Assembly: GCF_045310675.1 (NCBI RefSeq)
Contig: NZ_JBJHZZ010000009.1
Span: 1 to 64,000 of the forward strand
Reading direction: 5' to 3'
Origin: Clostridium_AT stratigraminis
GTDB lineage: Bacteria; Bacillota; Clostridia; Clostridiales; Clostridiaceae
Length of the DNA stretch: 64,000 nucleotides
This document shows positions 41,403-50,984 of the stretch, in pieces (position 1 is the first letter of the stretch; each line of letters opens with the position of its first letter). Position numbers and translations under genes: made by a program. Under the pieces are notes generated by a model. It ran no database searches and had not been told where the DNA came from. It was given only the letters and a program-made list of their open reading frames with translations.

Positions 41403-43871
41403 ATGTTTGGATTTAAAAAGGACAAGACCATTGAAGAAATAAATCTAAATGAAAAAGCTTTAATAAACGCAGCAGCTCCCATTACAAATGAGAGTGGCAT
41501 TGCAGTATTAAAGCATAATCAAAAATGTATTGTAGATAGAATTAATGAAAAAATTGAGGAAACTGGCTTTGCAGCTGAGAATTTAATAGCCTTGACTCAT
41601 GAAATTGCTGAAAACGTTGAAGTACAGATGGGATCAATTGAAAAGGTAGTAAGTGAAGTAAGTAATTACTCTGCTCTTGCTGAAGAGGTATTTGCAAGTA
41701 CGGAAAATTCAAGGCAAATAGCCGAGCAGACAATGGATATTGCTAAAGGCGGAAGTGAAGCAGTAAATAACTCCATAGAGGCTATGAAAGTAATAGAAGA
41801 ATCTGTAGAAGAAGCAAAAAAAGTAGTAAATGATCTAAACCTTAAATCGGCACATATAAATGATATGCTTGCTATTATTAAAGATATAGCAAATCACACA
41901 AATTTGCTTTCCTTAAACGCCTCAATTGAAGCAGCAAGAGCTGGTGAGGCAGGAAGAGGCTTTGCTGTAGTTGCTCAGGAGGTTAAAAACTTAGCAGAAA
42001 GAAGTGTAGATTCTGCAGGTCAGATTTCTACGACTATAGATGAAATAAACGACAGCATAAAAGAGACTATTAAGGCCATGGACAATAGTATGAATAAAGT
42101 AATTGAAGGTACAGACATTGCTAATAATACAATGAAAGTATTTAATAATATAATTAATGCTGTTGGTACAACTAGCAGTGTTACTGAGGAAATTAATGTG
42201 GCAATTTCAAAGCAAACAGAAAGTTTAGAGGGAATAATTGCGGCAACTGAAGACATGAATAGAACATCAGAAAAAGTTCTTGGCATGGTAGAAACAGCAT
42301 CACTTAATACCCAGTATACAAAAACTTCTTTGAACATGTTATCAGATGTATCAAAAGATCTTCAAACAATATCTTCAAAGCTTTTAGAAAAAATAGATAA
42401 AACTGAAAAAAGTGATACACTTGTAAAAACCTTTATAACTGATGCACCCTTAACAATGGATCCTCAAATGGCTTTTGATACTAATAGTGCTCAAATTCTT
42501 TATAATTTAAATGGTTCCATGCTTTATATAGGTTCAACCGGTGAAATTACTCCTGGAATAGCAAAAAGCTGGAATGTAGAGGAAGATAATTTAACATGGA
42601 TATTTAATCTAAGAAAAGGAGCCAAATTTCATAATGGAAGAGAAATTACCGCTGAGGATATTAAGTACTCCTATGAAAGGCTATTAAGCCCTGCCTTAAA
42701 GTCACCAAATAGCTGGTTTTTAGATCAAATAGAGGGAGCAGCGGAATTTTTACAAGGTAGATCAAGAGAAGTAAATGGTATTAAAATATTGGATAGATAT
42801 AGATTATCCATTAAGCTTACTAAGCCATATACAGGCTTCTTAGTTAATTTAGGACAATCTGTATGTTCAATTTTTGCTAAAGAAGATGTGGAAAAAGGAA
42901 AGCTTACTGGCTGCGGACCGTATATTCTTGAAAGTATGGATAAGGAAAGATGTGTGTTAACTGCATTTAAGGACTACTTTGGGGGGGCACCTTATGTAGA
43001 TAAGATTGTTATAAATTTTGACGGTACTAAAGCTGTTGAAAGCTTTATGAATAATGAATGTGACTTTATTACCATCGATAATAAAACCCAAGTTGATGCC
43101 TTATCTATTAATAAATCTCTTAAAATAAGTTATAGAAGTATAATGGCTACCTATTATGCAGGTTTTAATTTGCAGAATAATTCAATTTTTGCTAATGATG
43201 CTGAAATTAGGAAAGCATTGAATTTGGCAATTGATAAGAAAAAAATAATAAATAATATTCTAGGAGGCTTAGGTGAAGTAGCTAAAGGACCTCTTCCTAC
43301 CAATATGATTGATAATAGCTATTTATCTGGCTTTGATTATAATCCAAGAGCTGCAAAAGAAATTATTTCAAGAAAACTCCATGGAGGCTCAAAAATTAAA
43401 TTCTTAATAAGAGATGAAAGCAGCGAAACTACTTTTAGTAAACTTGCTCGTAGTATTATTGAAGATTTAAAAGCAGTGGGTATTGATTGTATAGTTGAAA
43501 AAATATCTCCTGATAAATATCATACAAAAGAAGCTTTAAGCCGATGTGATTTGTTTTTAAGCCGATGGCTTTCAGATACTGGAGATATGGATAACTTCCT
43601 TCAGCCAATGTTTAATCCTGCTAATTCAACAGATTTTACAGGGTATAACAATTCAGAAGTTACAAGCATTATGGATAAGGCAAAGGAAATTGTAAACCCT
43701 CAAAAGAGAGTTCAATTGTATAAGGAAACTCAAAGTATAATAGCAAAAGATTGTCCTTGGATATTCTTATTTCATCCTCAAATAGGATGTGTATCAAAAG
43801 AAGGAGTAATCGGTGCAAGAGTAAGTCCTTTAGGGATTGTTAGATATGAAGATATTTTAAGAGAAAATTAA
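41403..43871 (+). CDS. Cytoplasmic chemoreceptor fused to an oligopeptide-binding-protein (SBP_bac_5) domain
   Basis: 822 residues, ATG at 41403 behind GAGGTGATA. No signal peptide or membrane helix is visible. Residues about 55-335 are a methyl-accepting signalling coiled coil with the conserved hairpin tip: TNLLSLNASIEAARAGE, GRGFAVVAQEVKNLAERS. From about 340 to 820 comes a family 5 solute-binding fold as in OppA/DppA: LVKTFITDAPLTMDPQMAFD, TWIFNLRKGAKFHNGREITA, GCGPYILESM, RKALNLAIDKKKIINN. The sensor is thus C-terminal and cytosolic, unlike normal receptors and normal binding proteins. It would report cytosolic peptide-like ligands to CheA/CheW. No CheB/CheR tether at the C-terminus. Transcribed alone, with a terminator. 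Domain calls are strong, ligand and function are inferred. Confidence 0.88.
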   Translation: MFGFKKDKTIEEINLNEKALINAAAPITNESGIAVLKHNQKCIVDRINEKIEETGFAAENLIALTHEIAENVEVQMGSIEKVVSEVSNYSALAEEVFASTENSRQIAEQTMDIAKGGSEAVNNSIEAMKVIEESVEEAKKVVNDLNLKSAHINDMLAIIKDIANHTNLLSLNASIEAARAGEAGRGFAVVAQEVKNLAERSVDSAGQISTTIDEINDSIKETIKAMDNSMNKVIEGTDIANNTMKVFNNIINAVGTTSSVTEEINVAISKQTESLEGIIAATEDMNRTSEKVLGMVETASLNTQYTKTSLNMLSDVSKDLQTISSKLLEKIDKTEKSDTLVKTFITDAPLTMDPQMAFDTNSAQILYNLNGSMLYIGSTGEITPGIAKSWNVEEDNLTWIFNLRKGAKFHNGREITAEDIKYSYERLLSPALKSPNSWFLDQIEGAAEFLQGRSREVNGIKILDRYRLSIKLTKPYTGFLVNLGQSVCSIFAKEDVEKGKLTGCGPYILESMDKERCVLTAFKDYFGGAPYVDKIVINFDGTKAVESFMNNECDFITIDNKTQVDALSINKSLKISYRSIMATYYAGFNLQNNSIFANDAEIRKALNLAIDKKKIINNILGGLGEVAKGPLPTNMIDNSYLSGFDYNPRAAKEIISRKLHGGSKIKFLIRDESSETTFSKLARSIIEDLKAVGIDCIVEKISPDKYHTKEALSRCDLFLSRWLSDTGDMDNFLQPMFNPANSTDFTGYNNSEVTSIMDKAKEIVNPQKRVQLYKETQSIIAKDCPWIFLFHPQIGCVSKEGVIGARVSPLGIVRYEDILREN

Positions 43872-43900
43872 ATAGTTATATAAAAAATCAATAATATTTT

Positions 43901-43946
43901 GGCTGTGATTATACCTTATTAATTTGTATAATCATAGCCTTTTTTG
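43901..43946 (+). terminator. Intrinsic terminator of the chemoreceptor gene
   Basis: 14-bp stem GGCTGTGATTATAC / GTATAATCATAGCC (one mismatch), 11-base loop, six T. 29 bases after the stop. Confidence 0.9.
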
Positions 43947-44054
43947 ACGTTATTATATTTAAAATAAATTAATAAAAGTATTGAATATTCATAACGTTTT
44001 TAATATTATGATATTAGGATAATTAAAAATTTAACAAAGTTAGGAGTGATTCTT

Positions 44055-44564
44055 ATGGTAAATTCCTGCAAATGTACAGAAAGTGGTTTAGATAACAGAA
44101 CATTAAAAGTGTTAAATATTATTGAAAAACATAAGGAAGTCAAGGGTGGTCTAATACCTGTACTTCATGGAATACAGGAACTTTACGGCTATTTACCAGA
44201 GGAAGCTTTAAGGATGGTATCTGACGGACTTGAAATACCAATGACCGAAATATACGGAGTAGCTACCTTTTATCATTATTTTTCTTTAGTACAAAAGGGC
44301 GAACATGTTATAAGAGTGTGTTTAGGTACAGCCTGTTATGTAAAGGGAAGTCAACTATTAGTTAAAAGATTAACACAAGAATTAGGCATTGGTATAGGTG
44401 AAACTACGAAGGATAATAAGTTTACATTGGAAGCAACTAGATGTTTAGGAGCTTGTGGACTTGCCCCAGTAATGACAATCGACAATAAGGTTTATGGAAA
44501 AGTTACTTTGGAAGACATTAGAAGAATCCTAGATGAATATCTAATTAAGGAGCACAACAATTAG
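44055..44564 (+). CDS. hydC: NuoE-like [2Fe-2S] subunit of bifurcating hydrogenase (HydC/HndA)
   Basis: 169 residues from the ATG at 44055 with AGGAG eight bases upstream; the GTG at 44046 touches that site. The thioredoxin-like [2Fe-2S] fold has four Cys: RVCLGTACYVKG and ATRCLGACGLAPVM. Typical NuoE start: GLIPVLHGIQELYGYLPEEA, then VYGVATFYHYF-type YGVATFYHYFSLV. It passes electrons between the flavin subunit and the hydrogenase. First of four genes of the hydrogenase cluster. Confidence 0.93.
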   Translation: MVNSCKCTESGLDNRTLKVLNIIEKHKEVKGGLIPVLHGIQELYGYLPEEALRMVSDGLEIPMTEIYGVATFYHYFSLVQKGEHVIRVCLGTACYVKGSQLLVKRLTQELGIGIGETTKDNKFTLEATRCLGACGLAPVMTIDNKVYGKVTLEDIRRILDEYLIKEHNN

Positions 44565-44606
44565 TAATTGCTGGGCACTCCAAAGAATTATAAGTGGAGG
44601 TATAAT

Positions 44607-45008
44607 ATGAAAACCATTGAAGAGCTTGAAAAAATCAGGAAAAAGACCTTTGAGAATATTAACCCTGGTATTAATAGGAAGAATCCAAGAATTGTAATTG
44701 GAATGGCAACCTGCGGAATTGCAGCAGGAGCTATGTCAGTTATGGGCGCAATTATAGATGAACTAAAAAGAAATGATATTAATAACGTGATTGTAGCACA
44801 GACAGGATGTATAGGCATCTGCAAACTGGAGCCTGTTGTTGAAGTATATATGCCAGGAAAAGAAAAGGTAACCTATGTAAAAATGAATGTCACTAGAGTA
44901 AGAAGAATGATTTATGAGCATGTAATAGGCGGAAAGACTATTGATGAATATACCATGCATCTTATAGAAGGAAAAGTTTTAAATGACTATACTGTGCTAG
45001 ATACCTAA
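44607..45008 (+). CDS. Thioredoxin-like [2Fe-2S] ferredoxin subunit (HndB-like)
   Basis: 133 residues from the ATG at 44607 behind GTGGAGG. Four Cys are spaced as in thioredoxin-like ferredoxins, but the first pair is shortened: MATCGIAAGA, then AQTGCIGICKLEP. This matches the small HndB subunit of NADP-reducing hydrogenases and of four-gene bifurcating hydrogenase clusters. It probably assists electron transfer; the exact job is not known. Only three Cys appear in the classic positions, so cluster binding is uncertain. Confidence 0.8.
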   Translation: MKTIEELEKIRKKTFENINPGINRKNPRIVIGMATCGIAAGAMSVMGAIIDELKRNDINNVIVAQTGCIGICKLEPVVEVYMPGKEKVTYVKMNVTRVRRMIYEHVIGGKTIDEYTMHLIEGKVLNDYTVLDT

Positions 45009-45045
45009 GTTGAGACGTAAATTTTATAATAAAGGAGGAAATTAA

Positions 45046-46611
45046 ATGGATCTATTTAGGGCTCAAATACTAGTTTGCAGCGGATCTGGCTGCGCTTTAG
45101 AGGGTTCAATGGATATTGTCAATCAAATAAAGATTGAACTTAAGAAAAATAGAATAGAAAACGAAGTAGAAGTTATAAGAACTGGCTGTCTAGGACTTTG
45201 TGAATTAGGACCAATTATTATAGTCTATCCAGAGGGAACCTTTTATAGTAAAGTAACCTCTGAAGATATAAAAGAACTGGTGGAGGAACATTTGGTAATG
45301 GGCAAAGTAGTTAAAAGGCTTGCTCATTTCGAGTCCCTAGAGAATTATGCAGTAAGTTCTTTAAATAAGGCCCCATTTTATAAAAAACAAAATAGAATCG
45401 CACTTGCAAATTGTGGCTTAATAGATCCTGAAAATATAGATGAATATCTAGCAGTTGAGGGTTATAAGGCTTTGGAAAAAGCATTATTTAAGCTTACCCC
45501 AAGTGAGGTTATAGATGCATTAAAAAAGTCTGGTTTAAGAGGAAGAGGCGGTGGTGGTTTTTTAACAGGTTTAAAGTGGAAATTTGCTTCAAAACAAGAA
45601 AGTAGTGATAAATATATAATTTGTAATGCAGATGAAGGAGATCCTGGGGCATTTATGGATCGTTCTATACTTGAAGGAGATCCTCATTCGGTAATAGAAG
45701 CAATGATTATTGGAGGCTATGCAATAGGAGCTAATAATGGCTTTATTTATGTCAGAGCTGAGTATCCACTTGCTGTTGAAAGACTGAATATAGCTATAAT
45801 TCAGGCTTTGGACTATGGATTATTGGGTGAAAATATATTAGGCTCTGGTTTTAATTTCAACATAGAAATAAGGCTAGGTGCTGGTGCTTTTGTATGTGGT
45901 GAGGAAACAGCTTTAATGAATTCAATAGAAGGAAAAAGAGGAATGCCAAACCCAAAACCACCATTTCCAGCAGTAAGCGGTCTTTGGAGAAAACCAACAG
46001 TAATTAATAATGTTGAAACCTTAGCGAACGTACCTAAAATACTGCTTAAAGGACATGATTGGTTCTCAAGTATAGGAACATTAAATAGTAAAGGAACCAA
46101 GGTTTTTGCTCTTGGAGGCAAGATAACCAATGCAGGCTTAATAGAAGTGCCAATGGGTATTACATTAAGAGAGGTTATTTATGACATTGGTGGAGGAATA
46201 CCTAATGGAAAGCATTTTAAGGCGGTTCAAACCGGAGGGCCTTCTGGAGGCTGCATTACAACAGAGAATTTAGACACACCAATTGATTATGACAGCTTAA
46301 CAGCCTTAGGCTCAATGATGGGCTCAGGAGGAATGATTGTACTTGATGAAGATAACTGTATGGTGGATGTAGCACGATTTTATTTAGATTTTATTAAAGA
46401 TGAATCCTGTGGAAAGTGTACTCCATGCAGAATAGGCACTAAAAGGATGCTTGAAATTTTAGAGAGAATAACCTCTGGAAATGGAACACTTGAGGATTTA
46501 GATAAATTAGAAGCTTTAGCAAAGCAAATTAAGTTGGTTTCCTTATGCGGACTTGGTCAAACTGCACCAAATCCAGTGCTTTCTACTTTAAAATATTTTA
46601 AAGATGAATAA
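45046..46611 (+). CDS. hydB: NuoF-like flavin subunit of bifurcating hydrogenase (HydB/HndC), truncated by an in-frame stop
   Basis: 521 residues as read, but the frame continues for 76 more codons after the TAA at 46609-46611. Domains: thioredoxin-like [2Fe-2S] (1-90, with VCSGSGCALEGS and RTGCLGLCELGP), the FMN/NADH-binding core (about 120-400, with GLRGRGGGGFLTGLKW, ICNADEGDPGAFMDR and GAGAFVCGEETALM), and the NuoF 4Fe-4S motif (ESCGKCTPCRIGTKRM). Full-length relatives go on with two ferredoxin clusters; here they lie beyond the stop. The codon is most likely a former Tyr (TAT/TAC). Without the ferredoxin part the subunit may not reach ferredoxin, so bifurcation could fail, unless the stop is read through or is a sequence error. 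Confidence 0.9.
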   Translation: MDLFRAQILVCSGSGCALEGSMDIVNQIKIELKKNRIENEVEVIRTGCLGLCELGPIIIVYPEGTFYSKVTSEDIKELVEEHLVMGKVVKRLAHFESLENYAVSSLNKAPFYKKQNRIALANCGLIDPENIDEYLAVEGYKALEKALFKLTPSEVIDALKKSGLRGRGGGGFLTGLKWKFASKQESSDKYIICNADEGDPGAFMDRSILEGDPHSVIEAMIIGGYAIGANNGFIYVRAEYPLAVERLNIAIIQALDYGLLGENILGSGFNFNIEIRLGAGAFVCGEETALMNSIEGKRGMPNPKPPFPAVSGLWRKPTVINNVETLANVPKILLKGHDWFSSIGTLNSKGTKVFALGGKITNAGLIEVPMGITLREVIYDIGGGIPNGKHFKAVQTGGPSGGCITTENLDTPIDYDSLTALGSMMGSGGMIVLDEDNCMVDVARFYLDFIKDESCGKCTPCRIGTKRMLEILERITSGNGTLEDLDKLEALAKQIKLVSLCGLGQTAPNPVLSTLKYFKDE

Positions 46612-46839
46612 CTTGCACATGTAGTAGATAAAAAATGCCCAGCTGGAGTTTGCTCAGCACTCATAGAATACAACATAAATTCTGAAAAATGCAGAGGCTG
46701 CAGCCTTTGTGCAAGACAATGCCCTGTAAATGCAATAAGTGGTGAAATAAGACATACCTACAATATAGATCAAATGAAATGTATTAAGTGCGGTGCTTGT
46801 ATAAATAAATGTCCATTTAAGGCAATTGAAAAGATTTAA
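46612..46839 (+). pseudogene. Severed 2x[4Fe-4S] ferredoxin domain of hydB
   Basis: The same frame as hydB continues after TAA: LAHVVDKKCPAGVC, then CRGCSLCARQCPVNA and CIKCGACINKCPFKA, ending at TAA 46837-46839. All eight cluster Cys and the CPAGVC motif are present and there is no other mutation. No ribosome binding site or start codon lets it be translated alone. Restoring one base of the stop codon would give a normal 597-residue HydB. Confidence 0.85.
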
Positions 46840-46855
46840 AAAAGTTGGTGATAAA

Positions 46856-48592
46856 ATGGAAATGGTTAAGTTTATGATAGATGACAATTATGTGGAAGTT
46901 CCGAAGGGAACTACGGTACTAGAAGCTGCTAGAAAAATAGGAATTAATATACCAAGTCTTTGCTACCTAAAAGATGTTAATAACTGCTCCTCCTGCAGAA
47001 TCTGCATAGTAGAACTTAATAACAAACTTAAAGCCTCCTGTAGTTTAAAGGCGGAGGACAATATGGATATAAAAACTAGCACTTCTATGGTGAGAGAAGA
47101 ACGAAGGCTGGTAGTTGAACTTTTGCTTTCAAATCACAAAAGAGAATGTACAACTTGCATAAGAAGTGAAAATTGTGAACTTCAAAGGGCAGCAAGGGAA
47201 TTAAATGTGAAGAATATTAATTATATTGGAGAAAAAGTTCAAAAGCCAATGGATTTATCCTCACACTCTATTGTAAGAGATCCAGAAAAGTGCATACTTT
47301 GCGGGAGATGTATAAGTACCTGTGCCAATTTGCAAACAGTAAATGCTATTGGTTTTTCCCATAGAGGCTTCTATACTGAAGTAACTTCTGCATATGATAA
47401 ACCCTTTGGTGAGACAGTTTGTATAAACTGCGGGCAGTGTATTACAGCTTGTCCAGTTGGGGCTCTAAGTGAAAAAAGTGATATTGATAAGGTTTGGAAT
47501 GCACTAGAAGATAATGAAAAATGTGTAATTGTGCAAACTGCTCCTGCTGTGAGAGTGGCTATAGGAGAAGAATTTGGCTTAGATTATGGTACAAGAGTTA
47601 CAGGGAAGTTGGTTTCAGCCCTTAGAAAATTAGGGTTTCATAAAGTTTTTGATACAGATTTTGCTGCTGACCTTACAATCATGGAAGAGGGCACAGAATT
47701 AATAAAAAGACTTGAGAAGAGAGAAAACCTTCCGTTAATGACTTCCTGCTGCCCTGGTTGGGTGAAGTTTGTAGAACAATTTTATCCGGAAATGCTTAAA
47801 AATTTATCAACTTGTAAATCTCCACATGAAATGGAAGGTGCTCTAATTAAAAGTTATTACGCAGCAAAGATTGGTGTAAATCCAAAACAAGTAGTAGTGG
47901 TTTCAGTAATGCCCTGCACAGCTAAAAAATTTGAAGGTCAAAGAGAAGAATTATCAAAAGATAATATGCAGGATGTTGATTATGTGCTTACTACAAGAGA
48001 GCTTGCACAGATGATTAAAGAGGATGGAATAGATTTTTATAAATTAAATGATGAAGAATTTGATAGTCCGCTTGGGGAATCAACTGGAGCAGCAGTGATA
48101 TTTGGAGCTACAGGAGGTGTTGCAGAAGCAGCTCTTAGAACGGTATATGAAATTACAAGTGGAAAGCCTTTAGATAAGATAGAATTTGAGGATTTAAGAG
48201 GTAATGAAGGTATCAAAATAGCAAAAATTGAGCTAGGTAATGGCACTATTGTAACGACGGCTGTGGCACATGGTCTTAAAAATGCAAGGGCATTATTAAA
48301 GAAGGTAAAAAACAGCGAAATAAAAGTTGATTTTATTGAAGTCATGGCATGTCCTGGAGGCTGCGTCACAGGTGGGGGTCAGCCAATTCTTAGTTCTAAA
48401 ACCCTGGAGCAAATAGATATTAAAACTCTAAGAGCAAAAGCCATTTATGAGGAAGATCGAGAATTGCCCCTTAGAAAATCACATGAAAATCCATTTATTA
48501 AAACGCTCTATGAAGAATTCTTAGAGAAACCTAATAGCTACTTAAGTCATGAGCTCTTGCATACAACCTATAAAGAGAGGGAAAAATTCTAA
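46856..48592 (+). CDS. hydA: [FeFe]-hydrogenase catalytic subunit HydA
   Basis: 578 residues from the ATG at 46856 behind TTGGTGA (a second ATG at 46862 is possible). N-terminal [2Fe-2S] domain (CYLKDVNNCSSCRIC), a His-ligated 4Fe-4S (HKRECTTCIRSENC), a two-cluster ferredoxin domain (CILCGRCISTC, CINCGQCITACP), then the H-cluster domain with all three signatures: L1 MTSCCPGWVKF, L2 VMPCTAKKFE, L3 EVMACPGGCVTGGGQP. It makes or oxidises H2. It lacks the C-terminal [2Fe-2S] that longer trimeric HydA proteins carry, as in many clostridial forms. Encoded with HydB and HydC homologues. Confidence 0.97.
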   Translation: MEMVKFMIDDNYVEVPKGTTVLEAARKIGINIPSLCYLKDVNNCSSCRICIVELNNKLKASCSLKAEDNMDIKTSTSMVREERRLVVELLLSNHKRECTTCIRSENCELQRAARELNVKNINYIGEKVQKPMDLSSHSIVRDPEKCILCGRCISTCANLQTVNAIGFSHRGFYTEVTSAYDKPFGETVCINCGQCITACPVGALSEKSDIDKVWNALEDNEKCVIVQTAPAVRVAIGEEFGLDYGTRVTGKLVSALRKLGFHKVFDTDFAADLTIMEEGTELIKRLEKRENLPLMTSCCPGWVKFVEQFYPEMLKNLSTCKSPHEMEGALIKSYYAAKIGVNPKQVVVVSVMPCTAKKFEGQREELSKDNMQDVDYVLTTRELAQMIKEDGIDFYKLNDEEFDSPLGESTGAAVIFGATGGVAEAALRTVYEITSGKPLDKIEFEDLRGNEGIKIAKIELGNGTIVTTAVAHGLKNARALLKKVKNSEIKVDFIEVMACPGGCVTGGGQPILSSKTLEQIDIKTLRAKAIYEEDRELPLRKSHENPFIKTLYEEFLEKPNSYLSHELLHTTYKEREKF

Positions 48593-48596
48593 TATT

Positions 48597-48631
48597 AAAA
48601 AGCTGTCTCATATTATGAGATAGCTTTTTTG
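48597..48631 (+). terminator. Intrinsic terminator of the hydrogenase cluster
   Basis: AAAAGCTGTCTCAT / ATGAGATAGCTTTT stem (one mismatch) with loop ATT and six T, just after hydA. Confidence 0.88.
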
Positions 48632-48771
48632 TATTTAAGATTATTGAACTAGACATTTATGTCTATAATTGTAGATAGAAATGTTTTATAATATTAAATA
48701 AACGATGTAAACAATAAATTATATATGTTTGTCTATAATTATAGCTAATGCATAGAACTGGAGTGAAATTA

Positions 48772-50958
48772 ATGGTAAATAAAGCTATAGAAGCATTACA
48801 AAAGTATTATGGCTATAAGGACTTTAGAGAGTCTCAAAAACCAGTTGTAGAGAGTATTTTAAAAGGGAAAGACACTTTAGCAATAATGCCTACTGGTGGT
48901 GGTAAATCTATATGTTACCAAGTGCCTGCTGTGCTTTTTGAAGGTATTACAATAGTTATTTCACCTCTGATTTCCCTAATGAAAGACCAAGTGGATAATA
49001 TTGTAGATTTAGGAATAAGTGCAGCTTATATAAATAGCTCACTATCAAGTAATAAAATAAATATAATTTTAGATAAACTTAGAAATAAAGAAATAAAAAT
49101 TTTGTATTTAGCTCCTGAAAGACTAGAGTCAGTTGACTTTTGTGAGCTTATGAAGGATTTGAATATATCTCAAATAGCCATAGATGAAGCTCACTGCGTA
49201 TCTCAGTGGGGGCATGATTTTAGAACAAGCTATAGATATATTCCTAAGTTTATATGTATTTTTAAAACTAGACCACTTATTACAGCATTTACAGCTACTG
49301 CGACAAAAGAAGTTAGAGAGGATATAGTTAAGCTTCTAGAATTAGATAGCCCAAATGTATTTGTTGCAGGCTTTGATAGGGCAAACTTAAATATAAATGT
49401 TATAAAAATTTCAAATAGGTTCAGCTATTTATTAAAATATATAAAGGAAAACTCTGATAGCTCAGGAATTATATATGTTTCCACTAGAAAAGAAGCAGAT
49501 AACATATATGAGAAGTTAATTGAAAATAATATTAATGCAGGTAAATATCATGCAGGACTATCTGATGAGGATAGGAAAAATAATCAGGAAAACTTTGTTT
49601 ATGATAGGACTAATGTAATGGTTGCAACTAATGCTTTTGGCATGGGCATTAATAAACTTGATGTTAGATATGTTATTCATTATAACCTTCCTAGAAATAT
49701 AGAGTCCTATTATCAGGAAATAGGAAGAGCAGGCAGAGATAGTGAGAAAAGTGATTGTATTTTAATGTTTGCACCTCAAGATGTTATGACTCAAAAGTAT
49801 TTAATCGAAACAAGTATAGAGTCACCTGAAAGAAGGGCTAATGAGTATAAAAAGCTTCAAGGTATGGTGGATTTTGTACATCATAATGGCTGCCTTAGAA
49901 AATATATTCTAAATTATTTTGAAGAAGAAGAAGCTTACTCAGAATGCAGCAGCTGCAGTAACTGCTTAAGTGATGGAGAAATGATTGATAAAACCGTTGA
50001 TGCCCAAAAAGTACTATCTTGTATATATAGAATGAAAAGAAATTTTGGTGTTAATGTAATTGTGGATGTACTTAGGGGATCCTCACAAAAGAAAGTTCTT
50101 CAATATAAATTTAATGAATTGTCTACCTATGGCATAATGAAGGAATACTCAAAGGAATATGTAGCTGGCTTTATTAATACCCTTATTTCCCATGGATATA
50201 TATCTTTAAAGGAAGGAGAATTTCCTACAGTAATATTAAACACTATATCCATGGAGATCCTTAGAGGTCAGGAAAAGGTAATATTAAAAGAATTGACAAA
50301 AGTTAAAAAAGTATCTTCAGATAACAGTCTATTCGAAAAATTAAGAGCAGCACGTAGAGAAATTGCTCTTAAGGAAGGAGTACCTCCTTATTATATATTT
50401 TCTGATGCTACCTTAAGTGAAATGAGTAGACGCTTTCCTGCAGCTGAAGAACAAATGAGAGACATATCCGGGGTCGGTGAAGTAAAGTATGAAAGATATG
50501 GAGAAATATTCATCAATCATATAAATGATTATATAGTTGAAAACAATATAGCAGTAACATGGACCTTTGAAAGAGATATTAAAACAGGTAAATCCAAAGA
50601 AAAACTTCCTCTGAAAGAAAACATTGAAGGATTAAAAACAAAAACCCATGATATAACGTTAAATATGCTTAAGGAAGGGAAAAGCATAAGGAATATAGCA
50701 AAAGAAAGAGAGCTAACTTTAGTTACAATTTTATCTCACCTTGAGAAATGCGCTGAAGAAGAAAAACTTAAAGGCATTTCAATCGATTTTGAAGAAATGT
50801 TTACTGAAGAAGAAGAGATGCTGATACTTAAGGCAGCTAATGAGGTTGGTTCTGAGAGACTTACCCCAATTAAGAAGCTGCTGCCTGAGGACATAAGCTT
50901 TGATAAAATAAGAGGGGTAATTATAAAGAACTTTGATTTAAAAAGAGAAGCTAATTAA
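48772..50958 (+). CDS. recQ: ATP-dependent DNA helicase RecQ
   Basis: 728 residues from the ATG at 48772 with GGAGTG six bases upstream (an ATG at 48748 lacks a site). SF2 helicase motifs: TLAIMPTGGGKSICYQVP, IDEAHCVSQWGHDFR, FTATATKEVRED, VATNAFGMGINKLDVRYVIH and YYQEIGRAGRD. The zinc site CSSCSNC, an RQC winged helix and an HRDC domain (about 515-595) follow. The C-terminal 120 residues contain a helix-turn-helix-like segment (KEGKSIRNIAKERELTLVTI), usual for Firmicute RecQ. It unwinds 3'-tailed and branched DNA in recombination repair. Confidence 0.96.
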   Translation: MVNKAIEALQKYYGYKDFRESQKPVVESILKGKDTLAIMPTGGGKSICYQVPAVLFEGITIVISPLISLMKDQVDNIVDLGISAAYINSSLSSNKINIILDKLRNKEIKILYLAPERLESVDFCELMKDLNISQIAIDEAHCVSQWGHDFRTSYRYIPKFICIFKTRPLITAFTATATKEVREDIVKLLELDSPNVFVAGFDRANLNINVIKISNRFSYLLKYIKENSDSSGIIYVSTRKEADNIYEKLIENNINAGKYHAGLSDEDRKNNQENFVYDRTNVMVATNAFGMGINKLDVRYVIHYNLPRNIESYYQEIGRAGRDSEKSDCILMFAPQDVMTQKYLIETSIESPERRANEYKKLQGMVDFVHHNGCLRKYILNYFEEEEAYSECSSCSNCLSDGEMIDKTVDAQKVLSCIYRMKRNFGVNVIVDVLRGSSQKKVLQYKFNELSTYGIMKEYSKEYVAGFINTLISHGYISLKEGEFPTVILNTISMEILRGQEKVILKELTKVKKVSSDNSLFEKLRAARREIALKEGVPPYYIFSDATLSEMSRRFPAAEEQMRDISGVGEVKYERYGEIFINHINDYIVENNIAVTWTFERDIKTGKSKEKLPLKENIEGLKTKTHDITLNMLKEGKSIRNIAKERELTLVTILSHLEKCAEEEKLKGISIDFEEMFTEEEEMLILKAANEVGSERLTPIKKLLPEDISFDKIRGVIIKNFDLKREAN

Positions 50959-50984
50959 GTAAAGGACTAAGGGAGAGGAAATAG

